Shown piece after piece: positions 1 to 13,190 of a DNA stretch of 64,000 nucleotides; positions within the stretch are counted from its first letter, which is position 1; the number at the start of each line of letters is the position of its first letter. The stretch comes from Gibbula magus. Its lineage: Eukaryota > Mollusca > Gastropoda > Trochida > Trochidae. A program made the translations under genes and the position numbers. The stretch is from the NCBI GenBank assembly GCA_936450465.1, contig OW388290.1:28695457-28759456 (forward strand), written 5' to 3'. Below the pieces are notes generated by a model that had not been told where the DNA came from, did no database searches, and saw only the letters and a program-made list of their open reading frames with translations.

Positions 1-2760
1 GGTACAGCGTAATATGTAACTGTATCATAGCATGAAATTAGTGAGATAATGCTATCATAACATGAGCTTCAATCTCTGCAACAGTGTCAGACAGACGAGA
101 TACAAGATAAAGATGACCATATGCATCATACTTATTGCAGAAATCTAAATTTGATTGTCCTTGATTTGTTGATATTTAAAAATGGGAAACTATAATGTTA
201 ATGCACATTAGTAAGTTAATGCTGTCAAAACGGAACAGATTTATAGTAAATAGCTGGGTCGATTTTGATAAATATTCGACTGTTAAATTGATATTTTCTT
301 TCTATTGACATATAAGTAAAAAGGTTACGTTTGCGTTTTTCACAAGCTCTCGGGGCTGTATAGATACACCTTTTCTTACATTATCTTACAGAAACCTTCC
401 TAGTATGTATCGTTTGACAGCTTGTTACTAATATATGCAGACAGATCTTCAGCATCCAACGATTGAAGTCATAGTGGTGAATCAATATTATTTCTCAGAT
501 TAAATTATATCGTAAGTTGTCATCTTTTATTCCTCAGACAGTTCAGCAGAATACCAAAATATGTCTAATAAAAACATACAACAAGTATTGATTCCCGTTA
601 AAGAAAATGTTAACATTACAAAAAGTAAAATTGTAATACGATCTAATAACATAGGTATATTTTAATGTGAGGAAGCAGTCAGAATGTTCCAAAAAATCAA
701 CTAAGCCATTAGTAGACTGAGTCCAGCTTACTGGAATTATTGGACTTCAGTGATGTAAATGCCACCTAGATAAGTGAGAATTGATCAATCGCACTATAAG
801 CTACCTTACTTAACAAAGGCCATGGATTACTGCCATCATATTGTCCTATCCATGTATACAACAGGATGGTTCTTTTTTCTTTCTCCTTCCTCACTTTTTT
901 AGTACATTTCAATATAAGAAAATACATTTTGTGCATGAAAAATCATATACATGTATATTGCATTATATAGAGTTTAAGAATATCATATGGACAGACGATC
1001 ATGATTTATTGAAAGTTACATATTTACAGTTTTAAAATGCAACATTTGTTCTTATTGCAAAGGTTTAAAGTTTTGTTTTACTTTCTCAAGTTACTATTGC
1101 TTCTGCGGAGCATTGATTTGGATTGTTTTAAAAGGGTTGTTACATATATGCATTCCTTCATTGAGGTCAATGCTTCCTTCTGTATGATTTGCAAGCACTT
1201 CCAAACGTTGTCTCCATACGATTGAAACATATAGGTGAACCTGGGTAGCGTTTCATTCGATCCAAACAAATTATAAAAACCTTTATATCTGTTAAATTGA
1301 TCGACGTTGTTTTCAATGTAACAGAATTAATTACATTTATTTGAATTGTAAGGATTTACATCTATTCTTAAGGAAAGCATGTCAATTTAAAAATATATCT
1401 TTTTAGAAACTGTTCTTAAATAGTTATGTTTCCTGTAAGCTACTGGTCAGCAAAAGCAGTAGAAACGGGAGTGGTCATGTTGATTAAATCTCAGAACTAT
1501 GCTACGTCTGTGTAATATCTGACAGGACTGATTCCCTTAAGCCAGACAACACCTTTGAAATATTTGAGCCAGAAGTCTAGAAATAGATTGAAACGTGTTG
1601 AAGATATCATCTCATGGTGAATGGCAGGTGCGAGGTTGGATTATGTGATTTTATTTACCAGAACATCAGAACCCAGATATATTCACATGGAAAGCACAAC
1701 CTGTCTGAGTTCAGATATTTAAGCTTATAATAACTAGTTTAAAATTTTCTTTTTTGAATTCAGTGAAATATGCTTACCTGATATCAGGAAATGGTTACAA
1801 ACTTTTGAGAACATGTTGACAAGAACGAGATATATCTGGTCATCTAACCAGATTGTGTTAATATTGAAATTTTGTTGAAAGCAATTTCTCAGTTTTTCAG
1901 AAACATGAACAGATAATTTTCCAAACATTTTGTTACGTTCAGTTGGCTGCTGGACACATGATGTTACTATGCAGGTGCAGGTTGGATCATCTGATTTAAC
2001 ACTGATTTTTACCAGTATATCAGAACCCAGATATATTCACATAGACAACACAACACCGTGCCTGTATTCAAATATTAAAAGCTTACAATAACGAGTTTTG
2101 CCTTTTGAAGTCAATGATGAAACAGTTGAAATTGAAACAGTTGAAAATGGTTGCAAGCTGTTGATGACTTCTCCTTAGTATATAATGTGTATTATGCACA
2201 TTAATCTGAATATCGACAACTACCAGATAAGTCTGGTCCACTTACCAGATAATGAGTATGTTATGTACTGTAACCAGTTTAATATTGCGTTTTACTTGTA
2301 TCACTTCCATGTATATCTACAAAATCTTATACTAAATATTGTAAATATTTTGCACTTCTTTGACCACAGCACAGCACATACCTCTGTCACCCCTAACGAC
2401 ATTTTTATCAGATTCAGGTGTGAATGATATATTGCAAGTTGTTGAAGGTTTTATCTCACCGTTTTACCATATCTCAAATCAAAGGCGGGCATGGTAAAGT
2501 AGGGAATTCTTGGAAAACATAAACCATATTTAAAACATGTGGCACTTTTGCTCCAATGCAAATTGCCAGTGGCCTCAATGACATAATATAGTGATTCTCC
2601 TTAAAACAGCATCAAATCCATCTGATCCAGATGTCAGACAATGATTACTGGGTGTTAAAGATTTCATCTCATCGCGCACATCAGGCGTCTGATAGGAGGC
2701 TGTTCTTCTTCAGTGGTTTTCGTCGAATTTCTCAGTTTTAAACACACCTCTATCAGGGAA
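1..2760. repeat. Segmental duplication, copy A (cut by the left edge)
   Basis: This stretch matches 9640-13190 in the same orientation over many separate blocks. Examples are 74-150 with about 10048-10110, 190-300 with 9760-9850, 540-700 with 10850-11000, 820-900 with 11110-11180, 1446-1720 with 12046-12290 and 2620-2700 with 13025-13105. The offset is about 10.0-10.6 kb, so copy B carries extra sequence. Divergence is moderate and indels are frequent, which suggests an old duplication. Conserved blocks on the minus strand look like exons of an unidentified gene. The duplication probably extends left of the window. Confidence 0.7.
1060..2710 (-). pseudogene. Decayed multi-exon gene of unknown family (copy A)
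   Basis: Three exon-like blocks on the minus strand are shared with copy B. The first (2600-2700) reads as a hydrophilic stretch with PDVRDEMKS then TSGSDG. The second (about 2008-2060 and again 1660-1700) is preceded by an AG and followed by GTAAA, and reads as a hydrophobic segment with CEYIWVLI. The third (1440-1640) carries HHEMISSTRFNLFLDFWLKY and then FKGVVWLKGIS, but has a stop where copy B reads VPLFRDL. A fourth block near 1080-1200 reads GSIDLNEG. Stops and indels break the frame, so I call it a pseudogene. I do not recognise the family; a multi-pass membrane protein is a guess. Confidence 0.35.
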
Positions 2761-3446
2761 GGATATTTTAAGTTATGTTAAACCCACTTGGGGTGCTGAA
2801 GTCTCTATTTTAGAATGGTTCTAGAATGCATTTTATCATTTAATTTATATTACAATTGATCAAATAGTGTAAAAAGTGAAAAAACCAAGATGTGAACATG
2901 GCACACTAATAACCCCAACCCTACATGTGAAATCTCTTTGATTTATAACAAAATATGTTTTCATCAGGCTCCATCAGATTAATGCATTTGTATAATGCAT
3001 TATATAATTATCAGTGTCCAATCTAAAACAGATTAAGGAAACAGAAAGGGAGGATTTAAAAAACATTTTAAAAGAATTGGATGAATAGTTTTTCTATAAT
3101 CGTCGGACAATAATGTCTTCAGACAGACAGAAGGACGGAATTCTCGGTATTATATACAAAATATCTTGTCTTGAACCTTAAGTCACTCCTCATCATCAAA
3201 CTGCCCAAAAGGTTGCCTTTCGATCGTTCTCTCTTATATTGCATTAACTAAAGGAGATTCCAAAACAAAGATTTGATTAAAAGCATTCAGAAGCATGAAC
3301 ATATGATTAACAAATTTAGTTTATTTGAAATTTAACCACATAGATATGTATCATTAACAATCATTTTGAAGTAAAACTAAACTCTAGTTTAACGAATGAC
3401 GCTCTAGCGATTTTTTGGCAATCAACAGACACTCTAAAATTGTTTA
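2760..3446. other. Intergenic DNA without recognised features
   Basis: AT-rich sequence. A relic of a CAGACAGACAGAAGGACGGA run followed by an ATATAC end at about 3120-3160 resembles the 3' end of the tandem-repeat elements found at 40.7 kb and 43.8 kb. I see nothing else here. Confidence 0.4.
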
Positions 3447-3851
3447 TGTAGCAGGGTTACGAGGGTCAAAGGATGACAACACTCTCTGCTGGGTGTGAGA
3501 CGTTTATTTCTTAGGATGATGTGAAAGTATATTGGACACCCTGTAACAATAATGAATATGATAATATGATATACATCACACAGTTGGCACACAGTATACA
3601 TATTGATATACAATACATATAATTCAACATAAAGGAATATACTTATAGTGATAATTGATAATTGATAAAACTATAGTTAAATGAGTAACATCTCATTACT
3701 GAGCACATGCGTATAAACATATATGATGTGCTATTAAACTGTATAAATGACGTTATGACAATACATATAGGTATAATATGATACTGATTGCACATCATCA
3801 CACATTACGTGATGATACTATTTACAATGATAATATAAAATGATTATAACA
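3447..3851 (-). repeat. LTR copy (left)
   Basis: It begins TGTAGCAGGGTTACGAGG and ends ATTATAACA, and is repeated directly at 5665-6068. I count only a handful of differences in about 405 bp (for example GTTAA/GTTAC, GAGCAC/GAGCC, GACGTT/GACGAT, ACA/ATA at the end). Read on the minus strand it runs TGTTATAATC to CCCTGCTACA, giving the TG...CA ends of a retrotransposon LTR. The CCCTGCTACA terminus is shared with the solo LTR at 42791-43404. Confidence 0.75.
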
Positions 3852-5664
3852 AGTGATGGAATTAACAGTGAATAAATGAATAAAGGGACACTTATTGTGA
3901 GTGGGAACAACCTTAACTATTCTACCATGAATAAACCTGAAATGAACCTTTGATTGCAATGAATTATATCAGACAATCAGCGGAACATGAGCAGGAATGT
4001 GTAGAATAACCTTGGCGTGAGTGATATTGTAATATAATTTACATGGTTTGGGTACACTGGTAAGGAACTAAATTAAATATGAAATGCTGTAATTAATAAG
4101 TGTTTGAATTGAAAAGGCTTGTCCTTTTCATATGAATGATGCAGTGAAATGATATTGTAACAAGTGAAAACAATGGCGCAGCGCTATGGAAGTATACCTT
4201 CCATGTTTAAACAATGGATGAAAGTATAACAACAAGTGGTTTAAAGTTGAATGAAGTATTGAAAATGTATTTTCAACTTTCACTACCAAACAGAAGTTAA
4301 ATAATGAAGCATTGAAAATTTGCAAATTAAAGATTATATAAATTGAAAACTAAATGCATTCAACTCACATTTTGGCACAAATGTAACGGTTGAATAATAC
4401 TTAGTTCAGATATGAAATATGATGAACGGGAATTATATAAATTCAACTTACATTATGTAATAATGCGATGCTGAATTATAACTAAGTTAAATGTAAACAA
4501 CAAAATTGTGAAAATTCAACTACATCACAACATCAAGTGTGGCAATGGCTGAATTACACAATGGCGAAATATAATATTTCAAAAAGGTTAATAATACTAA
4601 GGATTAATTACAAATACTAAGTAATAGGTAACACTGGAATAAAGTAAATGCTGAAGTACTATCCCATTATGATAATGCTGAAGGAGAAGCTAAGAGCTAA
4701 GCTAAAGGGAAGGGAATTGCGAATAAGATATGGTGCAACGTGCAGTAGCTAAGTACAGTATGTCGTCACACAGTCAGTAAATAACACAAGTTTAACTAAG
4801 GCTTTATTTATACCTAACCTATAATAAATTAATCTATCATTGTATTTGGTTAGCAGAAGAAGGCGAAAGAAATAAGATAACTGACCAAAACACACACAGA
4901 CAATCACACCAGCTATGAATTACATTATAAACTAAAGAATGTATAACCTAAATATAATAAATTTAATTGCAATATGAATATAACAACTACAAGTAAATAT
5001 TACATTACGGAAATAGGTGGTAAAACGTTAAAGTACACTCGACAAAATTAATCTAAGATAAACTAAACAAATAAAACTACGAAAATAAATGAAATGCTAC
5101 ATGGTATTAAACTTAACTAATCTAATCTAATCTAATCTAATCTAAACTAAAGTAAGCTAAGGCATATTTATGAAAAAGTAAACGATGAAAATGGTTACAT
5201 AATAAAGACTAAGTGTTGGTACCAACGATAATGCTAGAAAAATAAGCCGGCAAAAATTACATAATCATAAATTACATGAAAGTAAATAGCATGGTGAAAA
5301 GCTTAATCACATTATGAATGGACATAAGCAAACAATATATATTACGTGAAAATGAAGCCAGGTATAATACACAATCATATATACACAAAGGTTTACAACT
5401 CACGTGAATTGTCCATGAACATCCTTAATCCGAAATAAATGGAAACACAAATCACAATACAAATCACACAAAAAAGTGTCACAACAGAGTCAAGGGCTCT
5501 CCAAGAATGTCACGGTCACGAGGTCACAGACAGTGTCACATCACTGGTCATCATCCGGTGATGACAGAAACACAGATCACGTTAGTCCATAGGGTTCCAT
5601 TCCATAGTTCCTAGGTGCTATCCATGTCATCCGTTTCCGAAATTTCCTCACTGGGGGCTCCAAA
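3852..5664 (-). mobile_element. Internal region of a non-autonomous LTR element
   Basis: About 1.8 kb between two nearly identical direct repeats, with no open frame that looks like gag or pol on either strand. On the minus strand, the sequence just inside the right copy is TTTGGAGCCCCCAGTGAGG (5646-5664), which sits where a tRNA primer-binding site would be, so I place the element on the minus strand. The size and lack of coding suggest a LARD/TRIM-like derivative of a Ty3/Gypsy-type element. I found no clear target duplication. A (TAATC)n microsatellite lies at 5115-5145. Confidence 0.6.
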
Positions 5665-6068
5665 TGTAGCAGGGTTACGAGGGTCAAAGGATGACAACAC
5701 TCTCTGCTGGGTGTGAGACGTTTATTTCTTAGGATGATGTGAAAGTATATTGGACACCCTGTAACAATAATGAATATGATAATATGATATACATCACACA
5801 GTTGGCACACAGTATACATATTGATATACAATACATATAATTCAACATAAAGGAATATACTTATAGTGATAATTGATAATTGATAAAACTATAGTTACAT
5901 GAGTAACATCTCATTTCTGAGCCATGCGTATAAACATATATGATGTGCTATTAAACTGTATAAATGACGATATGACAATACATATAGGTATAATATGATA
6001 CTGATTGCACATCATCACACATTACGTGATGATACTATTTACAATGATAATATAAAATGATTATAATA
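5665..6068 (-). repeat. LTR copy (right)
   Basis: Near-identical partner of the repeat at 3447-3851, starting TGTAGCAGGG and ending ATTATAATA where the left copy has ATTATAACA. Adjacent on the inner side is the candidate primer-binding sequence, so this is the 5' LTR of a minus-strand element. Confidence 0.75.
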
Positions 6069-7936
6069 ATTTGTTCATCATTACAGACGTATTGATATGA
6101 TACAACACATGAAAGTATATACACATAATACACGTACCCTGTGGGTGGTACAGAGGTGTGCTACACTCACACACTGGCACAGCACCTGCCGTAGGAACGG
6201 GGACTTGCTGTAGTAAATAATACAATAATAAGTAAAGGTTTGTGGAGTATATTTGTAGTAGCTACATTTCCTAAACACAGCATTTATTCCACAACACTTA
6301 TTATTACACCTATCATAGTTAAAACATATCAACTTAAACTAAAACACATTCTCTCATCTCACACAATCATAAAAAGGATAATAAAGGTAAGAATATATTA
6401 GTCATAGTTAAACCATGTTTATAGCTTGAATATTAATAAACTTATACTTATGCATAGCGCACTTACATGCTATATATTATAAATACATTAGATTTACATT
6501 TAGATAATGTTTAATATATTACTTTAATGATAGATAAATATACTAACCTCAAATGCTACATAATCTGTCCGTTGGTAAATTCTGTCTTGTCGGTTGTAGA
6601 ATGCAGTGCAGAATGGTGTGAATTAAGCATGTTTTTAGTGAGACCAATCAGCTGAGAAGCGTCATGGCTTGGGATGTTAGATAATACACTTGACTATGGC
6701 TAAACTCTAAATGCTTAACCCTTAATGTACTTGATTAAAACACAGCTAAAAAGAGAGAGAATAGACATTATATTAAAATACTTTATTTACAATAAATTAC
6801 ATCTGCCACATTTATACATCTTATGTCACGTCTTCATAATACACATAATAATAGTTTACTTGAGAACAGATGATCGCTAAATAGATCGTTAAACTGAACC
6901 GGTAGTACATACCGGATGTCGACACATGCTTAACCGGTAGCTGTTAGAAGTTTCATCGAAGAAAAAAAACAGCAACTGCATGTCTTGAGGCACTCTCTGT
7001 CATTGAATGAATGTTTAAAGTGCTGTAAAATCACGAAATCGAGCACTTATCAATAAAGGGAAAAACATCTGTCATTTAGAATCCTAGAAATGTCACTTTG
7101 TATGCGATGTCTTATTACATGGAGCTAATACGTTATAAACCTTTACAAAATGCTTTAAATTGTTTAATGTTAAATTTTCATGCAATATATCCTTGTGAAG
7201 TTTTTAACATATTTTGGTTGACAAGATTCTAATTAAGAAAGGATCGCTTGAGATATATTCTTTAATTTTTGTATTAATTATACCTTTTTAACAACTGTTA
7301 CTTTACTCTTGATGGTAATCAGAAATTACATTTATAAAAATGATTAATCATGTTTTCTTATATCAAAGATACATTTGACACATTGATTGAATGATGGCTT
7401 CATTTAATTCAGGATCCAATAAGTATGTATGAACTTATGTGTAATTCTGTGTAAAACTTATACGTAATCAATACATAATCAATACATATATAAGTTAATA
7501 TTATCAGAACTCAGCACAGCACCCCTCCCCCTCTTTGTTTGGGTATATATTCATACTACTAATATCTTTGTTAACATTGACACATTAAATTAACGCGTAT
7601 CAACATGAAGGAATCTATTTCTGCCCATTACATATGGAATTAATTAATTGTATCAACAGACGTGACTTATTCATCATTTAGTATATGACGAGCAATGAAA
7701 TACTTGTATTTATCAGTGAAATAAACTGGCTATCAAGCTACAGTGAAAATAACTTATATTTTCAGTGACTGATATAATTTGACGCCATAAAACAATGGTC
7801 TCAAGCGGCGGTCTGGCTTATGACGTCACAGTTTTACTGTGGTGACGGGCTGTTCCTTGCACGCCTGGCGTGAAAACAACTCTTTTTGGACGTAATTGCA
7901 AGGATAAAATCATATAATAAATAGAATATCCGCCAA
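6069..7936. other. Intergenic DNA without recognised features
   Basis: AT-rich. I see no open frame with gene-like composition and no clear repeat. A perfect cAMP-response-type octamer TGACGTCA occurs at 7821-7828 in a GC-richer patch (7790-7870) that probably belongs to the fold-back element that follows. Confidence 0.4.
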
Positions 7937-8069
7937 TTCTTGACAAATACCATCTTTATCTCATCTCGTGAGGTAGAAAAAGTATATATTTTCATTCGTG
8001 GCTGCGCCACTCGTGAAAATATAACCTTTCTACCTCACTGGATGAGATAAACATGGTATTAGTCAAGAA
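7937..8069. repeat. Fold-back (palindromic) element
   Basis: A 133-bp imperfect palindrome. The left half TTCTTGAC..ATACCAT..TTTATCTCATC..GTGAGGTAGAAA is mirrored by TTTCTACCTCAC..GATGAGATAAA..ATGGTAT..GTCAAGAA. The centre is TTCGTGGCTGCGCCACTCG. Such long near-perfect arms are typical of the ends or cores of fold-back MITEs; the family is not identified. Confidence 0.7.
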
Positions 8070-8764
8070 AAAACAGATGTCCTCTATGTATTGATGGGAG
8101 TAGCTGGCAAACACAGGTGAATAGTGGATAAACAAACACACAGTGATAAAAAATGTTGCAGCAAAGTGAGGGGGGAGAAAGAGCGAGAGCTCGAGGGTTT
8201 TAGTTATAAGCATCATTCAGGAAGATTCAGCCTCCGAAATAATCCTACAGTCAGGACCCAATAATGTTCAATAACATTAGTGTATTATAGAGGCTTGAAG
8301 AGGGCGAAAAATAATTAACAAGGTTAAGAGAAAGTTCTTTCGAGTACAGAAAATATAATATAAGAAAACGTTCTAAATGCAAAATTTGAAATTCAAAACC
8401 AACACCTTTGAAAATAATTATAAAGAGGTTCGAAAATCAAATAAAATATGTGGGTGAGTAAGAAAAAAAGAGAGATAAGTTTTTTAGAATGTGGTGTCAT
8501 AAATATATGTAGGAATGATTTATGATAGTCTATACTATTTTGATTATAAGAAACTATTTCAAAGGAATTGATGGATATATGTATGTCAATCATGTGAATG
8601 AAAAGAGCAATACATTACTTAACATATTGATTAAAACTGATGCTATTGAAGTCTGATAAAATATATAATTTTGTTGCTAACATAATCTATTCTGATGGAA
8701 CAGGAAATTCAAGGATTCCAAAAATTCTGGCCACATTGTCAAAATTGCATTTGAGAAATAAAAT
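8070..8764. other. Intergenic DNA without recognised features
   Basis: AT-rich sequence with no gene-like frame. I see nothing to annotate. Confidence 0.4.
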
Positions 8765-8769
8765 TTATA

Positions 8770-9640
8770 TGAAGTTACTCATCAGTACTATGTGATGCAG
8801 CAGAAATTCGAAGAGCCCTAGATATCCACTCAACCGTACGTAACACTGGTATGTCTGTGTTATATCACACATGAGCGATTTTTAAGGTAGAAAATACATG
8901 TGAGATATTTGATCCAGTATCCCAGAGATTGAATGGCAGGTGCGAGGTAAGATAAGATGATTCAACACTGGTATGTATCACCACATGAATCAGTACTGCC
9001 GTACCCAGAATCAATCCTTTGCTATAAACTTGGGTGAAGAACAATTGACAATATTTTCGTACAAAAGCAAAGTGCACACAAGAGTGATTGTTTCCCTCCT
9101 TATACAAAATGGTTTCATCTGATCCAAGTGTTGTGCATTGATTACACGCTGTTGAAGGCTTCATTTCATCACGTAGATCTGATGTCTGGACTTCTGTCTT
9201 CTTCACAACATGCCAACACAGAGGAACAGTACCTCCCACCGATTTTCATTTTCTATGATGTTAGATATGCGAGGTACAAAAGGATGATGATGCTTTGTGT
9301 TTTAATGGCGCAACCAGACTTCAATCTTTTACTATAAACCTGTGCATGGTGACGAACAATTTACAATAATATATATTGTAGTACAAAAGCACAGTGCACA
9401 TAAGAGGGGAACACAATGGTGGTTCATACCCTAGAAGATTGTTTCTCCTCCCCATACAACATGGTTTCACCTGATCCATGCATTGTGTCTTGCATTGATT
9501 ACAAGTTGTTGAAGACTTCATCTCATCATTGGATCAGAATCTTCATCACAACATACCGACAGGTTTGTCAGCCAATTGGAAAGTTTGCTATACTCAATCT
9601 TAGGCATACTAGGTACAAGATGGAGTTGATAATTTACTCT
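8770..9640 (-). pseudogene. Third, scrambled set of exon remnants of the duplicated unknown gene
   Basis: Blocks of the A/B duplication recur here in fragments. On the minus strand, 9100-9200 reads TSDLRDEMKPSTACNQ followed by LGSDET, and 9440-9520 reads DEMKSSTTCNQ. A hydrophobic block at 8965-9015 reads GLILGTAVLIHV before a GTGATAC donor-like site. The 8880-8960 block reads YLAPAIQSLGYWIKYL, parallel to the LAPAI and WLKYF motifs of copy B. The pair of sub-blocks at 9010-9160 and 9330-9500 is a local tandem duplication about 330 bp apart. Frames are broken between blocks, so this is a decayed relic. Confidence 0.35.
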
Positions 9641-12600
9641 TTTATGGTGGAAAAAGCCTAGTTTTAATGATGTTTAACAGATATCCAGTAACTGAAATGG
9701 TTTCATATTTCACAACGTTACAACACGAGGAGTTACGGTATCGTGGCATGACAACTCGTAAGATAATGTTAACATTACCTACGAAAAGAATTTTTCCAAA
9801 CAGCTGGGCAGATTTTGATACGAAAGTAACAGAAAAAATTGATATTTTCATCTTATCGAAACATTAGTCACATCTTTATGTGTTTTTATTGGTATATATT
9901 TGGAGAATTTTTTTTTTTATTAATATATTGATTATTTCGTACCAATAAATCAGACAATATCTCATCACGTAGGTCTGGTGTCCAATAGACGTATGATCGT
10001 CAATCTTCACAATGTTTCATAGTTATTTTTATCTTTACCTTTCTAATCTCTTCAACAATTTTAGAAATTTGAGATACAAGAGGAAATGGCAATATGCATC
10101 ATAAACTACCGGGCAAAAGAGAGGACTCACCTAAGTTTGTTTCTATAAATTCAATATTTAAATGAAATCAGATGTATTTGACTATTGCACGATACAATAA
10201 TACTTATCTGCAGTAGTTTGGATGACTTTGTTGGTGACTGTGGTTAATTTTTAGTTCAAATATCTTTTTGTAATGAAGACAGGGTTAAGAATTAAATTTA
10301 CACCAACATGACCCCTACCCTGTTTAAAATGTTGTAAATGTGTGCAGAATCAGGCATATTTATTTATTTTCACATAGGATATGTCTTATATGTCAGTGAA
10401 CAATTGTGTATCATCAAAAATAATTTTAAAACAAAATTAGATTTAAAATTTCATTTTTAAAAAAAAAATAAAAAAACACGTAGAAGTATTCTTTGACTGC
10501 TAACTAAACACCTGTACTTATCAGTTTTGGATTATGATATCGAAAACTTTAGATATTTGCAATTGAAAATCATACATATGATAAAATCAACTGAGGTGAG
10601 TCCTTTCTTTTGCCTGGTAGTTTATTTAATACAGACAATCTACATTTGATTATGTTTTACAGATATCTAGTACCTGAAATGGTATGTGATATTTCAAAAT
10701 TGAACACCATGATACATTTACAGAACCATAGTTTTACCAAATATATTCAGACAAATTATCATCATGCAACGATGGAAGACATAGTTGTGAATCGCGAGAA
10801 CATGATTCCTCAAATTTAATTATATTTTAGCTGTCATTTTTATTCAGTATTCAGTTCAGCATTACATACAGCAAATAAAAAGTCCCACAAAATATTGATA
10901 TTCGATTAAGAAAATGTCAGCATTACATAAAGTAAATAAGATCTAATAACAAGGGTATATTTTGATTTGAGGAAGCAGTCAGAATTTTGCCCATAACTCA
11001 ACAAACCAGTAAGTAAACCCAAGACAGCACACTGGAACTACTTTGACAGTGATGTAGAAACCACTAAACGAGGATAGGCCACGGTACATGTACTAATCAA
11101 ACTGATTACTGATTACTGCCATCAGCTTTTCCAATCAACGTGTGCAACATGGTGGTTCTTTTTTCTTTCTCTTTTCCAAGATTTTAGTACATGTCCATAC
11201 ATGCCAATGAAACAAAATACATATTGTGTGATTGTACTTGAAAATACAAATGTAAGGTATTATGTAGTCTGTCATCCAGACGCTAGAGCAAAATATTCAA
11301 TTGACAACCAACTCAGTCTAGAAAATAATAGCAAGTCTAGATTCCTCAGCTCTCTGAAATTAAGGCATCTTTAGGACTCCATTTGGATTGTTTGTAAAAT
11401 GAGGCTAGTAAGAAAAAAAATATTTCTGACACTCAATGTTAATCTTGGTATTATGTAGAGTTTCTGAAAAGAAAACCAGAAGAGGACCAGAATTGATGGA
11501 AGCTTGCATTTGAATGTTTACTTTTTCAATATGCAAGAAGTTTGTTATTTGATAATATTTTATTATTTCTTATTAAAAAGGTTTAAAATCTGCTTTCGCA
11601 CTACCAAGTTGATATTGCATCTTCAGAGCGTTCATTATGTACTATGTCTGTTGATAATTGCATTCAAAAGGGTTTATACCCTGGAATTACAAAAGTATAT
11701 GTTCTTCGTTGAGGTTGATACTTCCATCTGTATAATTTGTAAGCAATTTTAAAAGTTGTCTACATAGGATTGCTGCACTTGACACGTGTGAAATGGATTC
11801 ATTTCAAGTTCAATCTGCGTGTTTACATATTCCATCTTGAACAAGTAAATAAATTAAACATAAAGTTTTGTTTTTAATGTTGGTGCAAATATATTACTTA
11901 GTCAAGATATCAAAAAAGATAACATCTATCTGAACTGTGGTGAAAGCATGTCAATTTATGAATAACCAATAATGTTGATAACGTTGTCAAAAGTGATATT
12001 CTGTAATAAAAGTTTCTGTTCTTGCATTCTGCGAAGCATTAGAAACAGGAGTGGCAATGCTGATTAAATCTCGGAACAATGGTACGTCTGTGTAATATCC
12101 GACAGGGCTGATTCCCTCAAGCCAGACAACACCTTTGAAATATTTGAGCCAGAAGTCTAGAAATAGATTGAAACGTGTTGAAGATATCATCACATTGTGA
12201 ATGGCAGGTGCGAGGTTGGATAATGTGATTTGACTATGATGTGTATAATTTACCAGAACAATCAGAACCCAGATATATTCACATAGACAACTCAATACCA
12301 TGCCTGTATTCAGATATTGAAAACTTACATAACGAGTTTTGTCTTTTGAAGTCAATGATGAAATAGAAGAGTCTTATCAATAAACTTCTTTTAATAGTTG
12401 AAAGTTGTTTCGAGCTGTTTTCCTTGGTAAGTATGTGTATTATTCGTATGTATCTGCATATCGACAACAAAGAGATATGTCTGGTCCCCTAACCACTATG
12501 TTATGTACTGCAACCAATATTCCGCCATACTCTTATCTCCTCCATGAATATCTGCAAAAGCATATACTAAAATATTTTTAATATTTTGCAATTCTTTAAC

Positions 12601-13190
12601 CCGTACCCACTGCAGTTTATATTAAAATTGATAACAGTCCTTTTTTCCATATAGGATTACTGAACTTACTTTTTCATCACCCTCTTTTCATCACTCATTA
12701 CGATAAACTCAAGTTCATTAGATTCAGGTGTCAATGATAGATTGCAAACTGTTTTTATCTCACCATTTCAACCATATCCGAAATCAATGGTGGGTAAGGT
12801 TGAGTCCGAGTAGTTATCTGATTATCTCAATGTAGAATAAATATGTATTTCATCTAATATAATACGTCCCATCATTATTTCAAAACAGTTTGATCATTTT
12901 CGGGATATTGCGAACATGAAACATATTTACGACATTTGGCAGTCATATTGTTATGTAAATTCCCAGAGGGAATGCACATGGGACGCATTGAGATATTGGT
13001 TCTCCTTTAAACAACATCAGTTTCATCTGATCCAGATGTCAGACAACGATTACTAGGTGTTGAAGACTTCATCCCATCACGTACATCGGGATGTCTGATA
13101 GGAGAATGATATATTCCAAAAATGTTCATCAAGTTTCTCAGACGATTTGAACTCTATCTTACATAGGAGAGGGTGATATTGAGAGTCATT
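9640..13190. repeat. Segmental duplication, copy B
   Basis: Partner of 1-2760 in direct orientation, with conserved landmarks including GAGGAAGCAGTCAGAAT (about 10970), TGGTTCTTTTTTCTTTCTC (about 11152), CCAGACAACACCTTTGAAAT (about 12120) and the TCAGACAACGATTACT block (about 13040). It is longer than copy A because of internal insertions. A 9667-9720 block also resembles 10640-10700, so there is further internal duplication. Confidence 0.7.
11987..13110 (-). pseudogene. Unidentified multi-exon gene or pseudogene (copy B, best preserved)
   Basis: The best copy of the A/B gene remnant. Minus-strand order: 13020-13105 reads PDVRDGMKSSTPSNRCLTSG then SDETDVV and a stop. At 12257-12318 a TACAG acceptor precedes GMVLSCLCEYIWVLIVL and a GTAAAT donor. 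At 11987-12235 the frame is open through LAPAIHNVMISSTRF, WLKYFKGVVWLEGISP, GYYTDVPLFRDLISIATP and NARTETF. The last block is about 75 codons without a stop and is conserved in copy A, which argues that it was once coding. The hydrophobic middle suggests a membrane protein. I do not recognise the family and cannot say whether this copy still functions. Confidence 0.35.

Noticed and set aside
5577..6332. Short minus-strand frames over the right LTR
   Set aside because: They cross LTR boundaries and have no gag or pol features.
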